DNA from: Flavobacteriales bacterium
GTDB taxonomy: Bacteria > Bacteroidota > Bacteroidia > Flavobacteriales_F > PHOS-HE28
Direction: 5' to 3'
NCBI GenBank assembly: GCA_016717305.1
Contig: JADKFY010000011.1
Span: 74,102 to 138,101 of the forward strand
Length of the DNA stretch: 64,000 nucleotides
Below, piece by piece: positions 57,539 to 64,000 of the stretch. Every line of letters starts with the position of its first letter. Within the stretch, counting starts at the first letter, position 1. The position numbers and the translations under genes were made by a program. A model generated the notes under the pieces. It had not been told where the DNA came from, did no database searches, and was given only the letters and a program-made list of their open reading frames with translations.

Positions 57539-58659
57539 GCACTTGGGTTATTGATGTCAGAGAATTGGACCAAGGAGATCGGCTCAATGTTGTTTGCGAA
57601 TGTCGGTGAACAATAACAAGCTAGGAAGCTGTTCAGGCCAACAGAAATAGGATTACTAGTGCCACTTGGGGGCACCGCACCGGTGCACGTTACAATGCAT
57701 TGGTAGTCGGTAGCAACGGCCTGGCTTACTAGTTGGGAAGCGGCATCCGTACCAAAATTGGCCATGCCTGAACCGGTGTCACGCTGCCATTGGTAGGAAA
57801 CACCGGATCCAGAAGTAGCATTCTGCAAGCTCAATGTAAAGTTCGTGGATGGGCATGCACTCGCAACGGATGACTGCGTGAGTCCTGGAGTAGGTGTTCC
57901 GGCGCATGCTGCACCAGGAGTATAAGTTACTTGTGCATTGAACCGACGAAGTTGGGTGGTCCACGTTGCGTTGGTCCCTGGGATCGCAACACTATTGGAT
58001 GTGCCCATGGCCTGAATTCCGGTAGTCGTGGCATACTGCCACTGGAATGCTCCCCGTGTTGCAGTTAAACCAGAGGAAGCGCCGTTCACGTCCCACGAGA
58101 TATAGACCTCCATGGCCCCGCCGCCATAGGCGATCGAGGTTGTCAGAGGGATGGTCCAGTAGCCAGCAACAGCTGGAACATCTGCTGGGCCAACCGCTGC
58201 ATTCGAGTAGACCAAGGTTGCACCTGCGACCATTGCGTCCCATGAAGTGCCAGAAGCCAAAGCTGTGGCCCCCGAGTTCTTCATATAGATGTTCATGGTC
58301 GCCGTACGACCTACTGCGATCGTGGAGGTCGTTGTCTTGTTGAAGGCGATCGCCGTAATGTTCGATGCACCCGGAAGGGCTGCAAGATCCGCCGCGGTCC
58401 AAAGCTCAACGCTCTTGCTCCATCCGAACGCGCTGGTCGGGGACGAACGGTATATTGGATTCCCGTTGTCCGTGGTACCACTCGTCAAAGCTCCAGCACC
58501 GATCGTGATCGTCTGTGCCATGCCCGTGATCCCCATCAAAAGGAATACGGCCAAAGAAAGTATGGTTCCCAACACTCGCGTTTGTTTCGCAGCAACGGGT
58601 TCGCTGGTCGCACACCATAGGTGTGTCAGCATGCTTTGGATCGTACGGTCTTGCATCAT
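57325..58659 (-). CDS. Gene D fragment 1: signal peptide, N-terminal domain, Ig-like unit
   Basis: Export segment LGTILSLAVFLLMGITGMAQ, then QTITIGAGALTSG, the N-terminal domain shared with gene C (GWSKSVELWTAADLAALPGA). An Ig-like unit (ASACPSTNFTLSLQNATSGS) and the opening of a GEVED module follow. The frame is lost near 57428 after VSGNSDGGY. Confidence 0.75.
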   Translation of the reverse strand: MMQDRTIQSMLTHLWCATSEPVAAKQTRVLGTILSLAVFLLMGITGMAQTITIGAGALTSGTTDNGNPIYRSSPTSAFGWSKSVELWTAADLAALPGASNITAIAFNKTTTSTIAVGRTATMNIYMKNSGATALASGTSWDAMVAGATLVYSNAAVGPADVPAVAGYWTIPLTTSIAYGGGAMEVYISWDVNGASSGLTATRGAFQWQYATTTGIQAMGTSNSVAIPGTNATWTTQLRRFNAQVTYTPGAACAGTPTPGLTQSSVASACPSTNFTLSLQNATSGSGVSYQWQRDTGSGMANFGTDAASQLVSQAVATDYQCIVTCTGAVPPSGTSNPISVGLNSFLACYCSPTFANNIEPISLVQFSDINNPSACPVGSGGAVEDFTSITGNITAGVTYPITVSGNSDGGYRTSSLSSSISIGMAHSKPHSRLGVSLVLRVIRT

Positions 58660-59029
58660 GATCAACTGGTTTTGGTTAGGTGGAGTGTAACGAGGGAAGT
58701 AAGTGTAGGTAAGGTGTTCAGGGATCTATTCAAGAACCGGAACGTTCCAAGGAATGGACCGGGTAGATGCTCACAAATTGATGTGCATGTCGTAGTGGGG
58801 TGGAGTACGAAGCCGTTTGGGACAGTGAATGTTTTGGTCTTCGGCTTTTCGGCTTCGTGGCGTAAATTATCAGGATATTTTGTTGCTAAACAACTTTTGT
58901 TAATAACTATTTGGTTTGGATCGGAGTTCGATCTGTCCAATGGATCTGCTTATTCGTCGGAATTCCGCTGCCGATGAAACCGGACCAATTGAAGTCGAGC
59001 AGCCACTTATCTTGGGCCTCCAACAGCGC

Positions 59030-60474
59030 ATGACCTTTCGTAGAACTTCTTTGTGGATCGCACTGTTGCCTGTGCTTCTGTTGATCGTTCTGCTGGCTGC
59101 CAACGTGATGGTATTCGGCGATGGGGGCTTGGATGGGCCCAATCAGTTGGCCTTGCTCTTTTCCGCGGCACTTGCGTTGGTGATCGGCATGGTCAGTGGA
59201 CGCAGTTTCGTGCATCTCATGGACCACGTGGTCGCGAGCATTAACACGGCATTGAGCGCGCTCATCATTCTGCTGCTTATCGGTGCATTGGCAGGGACCT
59301 GGTTGCTTAGTGGGGTGGTACCCGCAATGATCAGTCACGGCCTGCAATTGCTCTCCCCATCCGTGTTCCTGGTGGCTACCTGCGTGGTGTGCAGCGTGGT
59401 TTCGTTGGCCACAGGAAGTTCGTGGAGCACAGCAGCCACTGTAGGGATCGCACTTATGGGGATCGGAAAGGCACTTGGTATTCATGAAGGATTGGTCGCC
59501 GGTGCCGTGATAAGCGGCGCCTATTTCGGCGATAAGATGAGCCCCATGAGCGATACCCCCAGTTTGGCACCTGCCGTCGCTGGAACGGACCTCTTCACCC
59601 ACATCAAGTACATGATGTCCACATCCATCCCCACCTATGTGATCCCCTTGCTGATGTACCAGGGCGTCGGTCTTGCACAAGGCTCTGCGGCCACGGTGCA
59701 AGGTGTGGACGAGTTCCAAGCCGCGATCGCCTCCAAATTCACCATCGGGTGGTGGCTGTACTTGGTGCCCTTGTCCGTGATCGTGATGATCTGGCGGAAA
59801 GTACCCGCTTTGCCTGCGCTCTTCATCGGTACGCTGATGGGGGGACTGTTCGCGGTGCTGTTCCAAGCGAAGTTGATCAGTGAGCTGGCCCCTGCGGACC
59901 ACTCCTATATGTACCGTGCCTATCAAGTCGTCATCTCCGCAATGGGGACCGGTACTACGGTGGTGACCGGCAATGCCACGATGGATGAATTGCTCACCTC
60001 CGGTGGGATGTACGGCATGCTCAAGACGATCTGGCTTATCCTATGTGCCATGGTATTTGGTGGTGCCATGGAAGGCGCGGGCCTCTTACAGCGTATCACC
60101 GGTGCATTGATCTCGCGCGTACAAGGAGAAGGTTCTCTTATTGCGACCACAGCCGCCAGCTGCGTATTTGTGAACGTAACAGCTTCGGACCAGTACCTCA
60201 GCATTGTGGTGCCCGGTCGCATGTTCGCACCTGTTTATGCAGAAGAGGATTGGCCCCTGAAGTCCTCAGCCGTACACTGGAGGATAGTGGTACCGTCACT
60301 TCACCCTTAGTGCCATGGAATACGTGTGGGGCATACATGTCCACCGTGCTCGGTGTAGCCACGTTCACCTACTTGCCGTTCTGCTTTTTCAACCTCTTGA
60401 GCCCGCTCATGACCGTCGCCCAGGGATACCTCGGCTTCCGTATTGCACATCGAAGCGACCAAGCAGCCACGTAA
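59030..60474 (+). CDS. nhaC: Na+/H+ antiporter of the NhaC family, one frameshift
   Basis: About 481 residues after repair, from ATG 59030 (MTFRRTSLWIALLPVLLLIV); a longer frame from 58916 lacks conserved sequence. A polytopic membrane protein with the NhaC marks ATGSSWSTAATVGIALMGIG, GAYFGDKMSPMSDTPSLAPA and TASDQYLSIVVPGRMF. It exchanges sodium for protons. At 60247-60248 GAGGATTGG has two G where three restore EEGLAPEVLSRTLEDSGTVT and the last two helices to 60474. The 370-base gap before it (58660-59029) shows AT-rich sequence but no clear promoter and no gene. Confidence 0.88.
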
Positions 60475-60505
60475 CTTCGGTTGCATCGGTCCCGTTCAAT
60501 GGGCA

Positions 60506-61252
60506 ATGAATTTCCCGATCCGCCTTCTCGCTCACTGCACAGTGCTGTGTACCTCGCTTGGCTTGGCTCAGCCCGGCCTGCCTCTTTTGTCCCAGGACGA
60601 GCACTATTCCATGGGTGAAACGGGAGAGGATCCATCGCCTGACCTGAATGCCTACGAGGCCATGAACAAAGCGCTCGGAGGTGATTCCGTGCGGTTATGT
60701 GGCGGACACGCTTGCTTGGGTTGGGTGGAGGATAAATACCCTGATGGTACCACGAAACATCGCGGGTATTATGATGAAGGAAAACTTACCCTTTATCGGA
60801 ATTACCACCCGGATGGTACGCTGGAACGCGATTTCAAGGCCATCGATGCCGTTAAGAGCGTGGAACGTACCTATCACGCCAATGGAAATCTGCGTAGTGA
60901 AGCGAAATACGCGGAAGGGGTATGCATCCAATATGAAGACCATTACCTCGATGGCAAATTGCGGTACGCTGAAGAGCGTCACAGAAAAGAACCGTATTTC
61001 CTTCGAATGGACCTTTTCGATGCGGAAGGAAGACCAGTAAGCCTACTCGAATTGGTGGACAAGAAACATGTCGAGTTCGAACAAAAGGAATACCACCCGG
61101 GGGGGCTTCTAAAAGCCCAAGGCCGTGCCCGCTACGACCCGAAACGCATGGACACCCAACGGATCGGGGTTTGGACCTATTATGGAAAGGACGGTGCAGT
61201 GTCCAAGTCCGAAGAATATCTCGACGGAAGGGTAGCGGCAGTGCGTTTGTAG
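60506..61252 (+). CDS. Secreted YwqK/MORN-type repeat protein, 3' end cut by IS
   Basis: 248 residues from ATG 60506 with a signal peptide (about 1-20, IRLLAHCTVLCTSLGLAQ). Then a series of short beta-hairpin repeats: EDKYPDGTTKHRGYYDEGKL, NYHPDGTLERDFKAI, TYHANGNLRSEAKYAEG and GVWTYYGKDGAVSKSEEY. This is the pattern of MORN-like / YwqK-family proteins, whose role is generally unknown. The TAG stop at 61250-61252 lies inside the left end of the IS3 element, so the original C-terminus may have been longer. Confidence 0.7.
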   Translation: MNFPIRLLAHCTVLCTSLGLAQPGLPLLSQDEHYSMGETGEDPSPDLNAYEAMNKALGGDSVRLCGGHACLGWVEDKYPDGTTKHRGYYDEGKLTLYRNYHPDGTLERDFKAIDAVKSVERTYHANGNLRSEAKYAEGVCIQYEDHYLDGKLRYAEERHRKEPYFLRMDLFDAEGRPVSLLELVDKKHVEFEQKEYHPGGLLKAQGRARYDPKRMDTQRIGVWTYYGKDGAVSKSEEYLDGRVAAVRL

Positions 61253-61312
61253 CTCCCCAAGATCAGGTGCGTGGGATAGTAGAACCCACATACACACCTG
61301 AACTTTGGAGCA

Positions 61313-61579
61313 ATGAGAAAGAGCAAGTACACAGAGGCGCAGATCGTCGGGATGCTGCGCGAGCATGAGCAAGGCCGCAAGGTGGCCGACATATGCCGGG
61401 AACATGGCGTGAGCCCACCCACGTTCTACCAATGGAAGAGCAAGTACGGGGGCATGCAGGCCAGTGACCTCAAGCAGTTGCGTGATCTGAAGGAAGAGAA
61501 CACGCGCTTAAAGCTCAAGCTGGCCGATACGATCATGGACCGGGACATCCTCAAGGAGATCCTGGGAAAAAAGTCATAG
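61313..61579 (+). CDS. IS3-family transposase OrfA
   Basis: 88 residues. An N-terminal helix-turn-helix (TEAQIVGMLREHEQGRKVAD, then GVSPPTFYQWKSKYGG) binds the IS ends; a Leu-rich coiled coil (LRDLKEENTRLKLKLADTIM) follows. GGAG lies just before the ATG. At its end, A_AAA_AAG (61567-61573) is the classic slippery heptamer. A -1 slip gives KKVIGLAEKRETAHWLVHQR, joining it to OrfB as the OrfAB transposase. Confidence 0.93.
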   Translation: MRKSKYTEAQIVGMLREHEQGRKVADICREHGVSPPTFYQWKSKYGGMQASDLKQLRDLKEENTRLKLKLADTIMDRDILKEILGKKS

Positions 61580-61614
61580 GGCTCGCCGAGAAACGAGAGA
61601 CAGCGCACTGGCTT

Positions 61615-62493
61615 GTGCATCAGCGCAAGTACAGTGTTCGGCGGGTCTGCAAGCTGCTAGGGTTGAGCCAGAGCGTGTACCGCTATGCGCCCAAGCCCAA
61701 GGATGATATCGAAGTGATCGAACGCATGAACTTCTGGGTGGAGAAGAAACGGAGCTGGGGCTTCTGGAAGCTGCACAAACGGTTGAAGAAGGATGGACTG
61801 AAGGTGAACCACAAACGCTTGCATCGCCTTTACACCGAAGCCAAACTCAACATGCGCAGGGCCACCAAGCGCCGTGTGCCCGAACGCGTGAAACAACCGC
61901 TGGTACTGCCTATCGGCCCCAACATCACCTGGAGCATGGACTTCATGAGCGATGCCTTCATCGGTGGTCGCAAGTACCGCACCTTCAACGTGATGGACGA
62001 CTTCGGTCGTGAGGCATTGAACATCACGATCGACACTTCCATCCGGGCCGTGTATGTGATCAGGGAACTGGAACAGCTGGTCGAGTGGCGCGTCAATCCA
62101 GAGAAGATCCGCGTGGACAACGGCCCGGAGTTCATCGCTGGCGACATGGAAGAGTGGGCCGCTGGCAGGGGCATTGAACTGGCCTTTATCGAGCCGGGCC
62201 GCCCCATGCAGAACGGACTGGTGGAGCGCTTCAACCGCACCTATCGGGAAGATGTGCTCGACGCCTACCTGTTCGAGAACCTGGACCAGGTACGCGAACG
62301 CACCAGCGAGTTCATCTGGAGCTATAACAACGAGAGACCGCATGACTCCCTGCTGGACTGCACACCGCGTGAGTTCCTGATGAGCTATGGGCAGCTCCCT
62401 GCCAGCTACGAAGGCTCACGCTTGGACTTCCCAACCTTCCAGCACGACCATCATCTTGCCTTTGACATGTCACACCTTCAAGTCGTCGCGTGA
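61615..62493 (+). CDS. IS3-family transposase OrfB, DDE integrase domain
   Basis: 292 residues from GTG 61615 if started alone; it is probably made mainly as the frameshift fusion with OrfA. An HTH_21-like segment (FWKLHKRLKKDGLKVNHKRL) precedes the rve integrase core. The DDE triad is visible as Asp in WSMDFMSD, Asp in VDNGPEF and Glu in NGLVERFNRTYRE. Nothing is broken, so the element could be active. Confidence 0.93.
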   Translation: MHQRKYSVRRVCKLLGLSQSVYRYAPKPKDDIEVIERMNFWVEKKRSWGFWKLHKRLKKDGLKVNHKRLHRLYTEAKLNMRRATKRRVPERVKQPLVLPIGPNITWSMDFMSDAFIGGRKYRTFNVMDDFGREALNITIDTSIRAVYVIRELEQLVEWRVNPEKIRVDNGPEFIAGDMEEWAAGRGIELAFIEPGRPMQNGLVERFNRTYREDVLDAYLFENLDQVRERTSEFIWSYNNERPHDSLLDCTPREFLMSYGQLPASYEGSRLDFPTFQHDHHLAFDMSHLQVVA

Positions 62494-62521
62494 TGAGTTT
62501 TTCAAGGCATGTGGACCAAAG

Positions 62522-62558
62522 GATGGGCGCGGGAAGCACGTTGCTTCCCGCACCCATC
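62522..62558 (+). terminator. Hairpin after OrfB inside the IS
   Basis: GATGGG-C-GCGGGAAGCA (62522-62538) pairs with TGCTTCCCGC-A-CCCATC (62542-62558), 16 pairs and one mismatch with a CGT loop. No T-tract. Likely stops transposase transcripts or shields the IS. Confidence 0.6.
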
Positions 62559-62760
62559 GCTCATCCTCAGGTCGCCGACCTATCCCTGGCAGGTTGCTCT
62601 CCAGCAGAGCCTGATTACGTTTTGATCGGCACAGCAAACATCGATCACCAAGACCAACAACACAACCATTTCGGCAGGATGCCGATCTTTAGCAACTCAC
62701 GCACCTGATCAGGGGGAGCTTACACATTGACCACAGGAGAATTGGGAAGTCCACAACTAA

Positions 62761-62793
62761 CAAGGCCCCGCAACATTCAAGTGCGGGGCCTTG
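62761..62793. terminator. Terminator after dnaK
   Basis: Perfect 12-base stem CAAGGCCCCGCA (62761-62772) / TGCGGGGCCTTG (62782-62793), 16 bases beyond the dnaK stop codon. On the minus strand it is followed by TTAG. Confidence 0.8.
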
Positions 62794-62808
62794 TCCATTG
62801 CTAGGGAA

Positions 62809-64000
62809 TTACTTCTTGTCTTCCTCCTTCACCTCTTCGAAGTCCACGTCGGTCACTTCTTGATCGCTGGCGTTGCCCGCACCGGCTTGTGATCCGCCGC
62901 TGCTGCCGTTGGTCTGTGCTTCTTGGGCGGCCTTGTACATGTCCTCGCTGGCTGCTGAGAACACGGTGTTCAGTTCGCTCATGGCGCTTTCGATGCCAGC
63001 AATGTCTTCCGCCGCATGCGCGGTCTTCAACTTCGCCAAGGCATCATCGATCGGCTGCTTCTTGTCGGCCGGGATCTTGTCCCCGAACTCCTTCAGTTGC
63101 TTCTCCGTTTGGAAAATGAGGCTATCGGCTTGGTTCAGGTTGTGCACTTTTTCACGCACTGCATTATCGGTATCGGCGTTGACCTCCGCCTCCTTACGCA
63201 TCTTCGGTCTCCTCCTTACTCAGGCCTGCTCGTCGCTTCGATACGGATGCTCCTCTTTGACCGTGGCTTGTCCTTGCACCTACGTGAAGGATCCCGTTCG
63301 CGTCAATGTCGAAAATCACTTCGATCGGGGAATACGAAATGCTGCTGGTGGGATTCCATCAAGTGGAACCGTCCGATGCTCGGTTGCCGTTGGCCATAGG
63401 GCGCTCGCCCACGCAACACGTGGATCTCGACGCTGGGCTGGCTATCGCTAACCGTGCTGGAAGGTCTCCGCTCTTTTCGTTAGGATCGTGGTGTTGGCCG
63501 ATCGACTTGGTCATTACGCCGCCCATGGTCTCAATGCCAGAGAGGCTCAGTGGGGTAACGTCCAGCAACAACACGTCCTTCACTTCGCCGGTCAATACAC
63601 CGCCTTGGATGCTTGCACCCAATGCAACAACTTCATCCGGATTAACGCCCTTGCTCGGCTCTTTTCCGAAGAATTTCTTCACGGCCTCTTGGATCGCAGG
63701 GATACGTGTGCTACCACCCACCAGGATGATCTCATCAATGTCGGTGGTCTTCAAACCTGCGTTCTTCAATGCACTTTCGCAAGGAGCGATCGTACGCTTG
63801 ATCAAGGGGTCGACCAACTGCTCAAATTTCGCACGGCTCATTGGCCGCACCAAGTGCTTGGGGATACCATCGACCGGCATGATGTAGGGCAGGTTGATCT
63901 CCGTGCTGGTGGTGCTGCTCAACTCGATCTTCGCCTTTTCCGCAGCATCCTTCAAACGCTGCAGTGCCATAGGGTCCTTACGAAGGTCGATGTTCTCATC
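62809..64000 (-). CDS. dnaK: Chaperone protein DnaK (Hsp70), 3' part, fragmented by indels
   Basis: The N-terminal ATPase lobe lies beyond the window. From 63970 down: LKDAAEKAKIELSSTTSTEI, IILVGGSTRIPAIQEAVKKF, NPDEVVALGASIQGGVL and the linker VLLLDVTPLSLSGIETMGGV, all DnaK. The linker normally reads LSLGIET; the extra Ser is odd. Between about 63480 and 63190 the frame changes at least six times; pieces such as SQPSVEIHVL, GERPMANGNR, VIFDIDANGILHV and GLSKEE are recognisable in three frames. From 63201 to the stop at 62809 the lid domain is intact, ending DVDFEEVKEEDKK. It assists protein folding with DnaJ/GrpE. An essential heat-shock gene this broken points to low-quality consensus near here. 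Confidence 0.9.

Larger units (their letters stand above)
49895..58659 (-). pseudogene. T9SS cargo gene D, whole locus (heavily frameshifted, ~2900 codons)
   Basis: Starts at ATG 58659 (58656 is equivalent) and ends at TAA 49895; the final TFTERLVIQP is readable only after repair of an indel near 50010. At least ten indels break it, including one at a run of ten C (51830-51839). Domain order from the N-terminus: signal peptide; N-terminal domain like gene C; Ig-like units alternating with GEVED modules; FN3; another GEVED; CUB-like module; FN3; P-like domain; a strand-rich VWYTLPGWDG module; shared array module; sorting domain. Confidence 0.7.
61248..62724 (+). mobile_element. IS3-family insertion sequence
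   Basis: 1477 bases. Terminal inverted repeats: the left end 61248-61273 and the complement of the right end 62698-62724 both read TGTA(A)GCTCCCC, then GATCAGGTGCGTG, with two mismatches and one gap. It contains orfA and orfB in the -1 frame relation with a slippery A_AAA_AAG between them. I see no clear target duplication (GTT left, CAT right). Confidence 0.85.

Noticed and set aside
58660..58915. Clear promoter for gene D or nhaC in the AT-rich gap
   Set aside because: No sequence fits both TTG and TAnnTTTG at the right spacing on either strand; only near matches such as CTATTTGG were seen.
62578..62600. Candidate right end of the IS3 element (CTATCCC matching GGGATAG at 61274-61280)
   Set aside because: Only about 10 of 14 bases match, whereas 62698-62724 matches the left end at 21 of 23 aligned core bases.

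Overview
The window looks like chromosomal DNA of a member of the Bacteroidota, most likely a Flavobacteriales-type bacterium with unusually high G+C for that group. The signs are: four very large secreted proteins ending in type A sorting domains of the type IX secretion system (T9SS); the block rpsU-xerC-hpf-tRNAs-tuf-tRNA-Trp-secE-nusG-rplKAJL-rpoBC followed by a DUF3467 gene; a bS21 that starts MLIIPVKEGES; and promoters of the TTG / TAnnTTTG type. I cannot name a genus.

Layout. Bases 1-5161 hold the end of an RmlD-like sugar reductase, a damaged sodium symporter with its MetS-like small subunit, a helix-hairpin-helix membrane protein, apt and an acyl-CoA dehydrogenase. Bases 5226-21052 are the translation and transcription block: rpsU, xerC, hpf, five tRNAs, tuf, secE, nusG, four ribosomal proteins, rpoB, rpoC and DUF3467. 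Bases 21061-28010 are a minus-strand run: a small hypothetical protein, a patatin-type outer-membrane esterase, a helical-backbone metal receptor, a REP-associated transposase with its REP palindromes, cystathionine beta-synthase and a LolC/FtsX-type permease. A divergent NamZ-type lipoprotein follows.

Bases 29320-58659 are almost entirely four tandem minus-strand genes (called A, B, C and D here) for giant T9SS cargo proteins. All four share the same C-terminal module of about 380 residues just before the sorting domain. Their N-terminal parts are shuffled from P-domain, glycine-rich, CUB-like, nidogen-like, LamG, GEVED, FN3 and calcium-binding repeat modules. Bases 59030-64000 hold an NhaC antiporter, a YwqK/MORN-like secreted protein whose stop codon lies in the end of an IS3-family element, the IS itself, and the 3' part of dnaK.

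Many reading frames are broken by single-base insertions or deletions, often in short homopolymers: the symporter, nusG, the patatin gene, nhaC, dnaK and T9SS genes B, C and D. The 8 kb of rpoB and rpoC have none. Because nusG and dnaK should be functional, most of these are more likely consensus errors of a long-read assembly than real pseudogenes. Whole loci and their readable fragments are therefore both listed.
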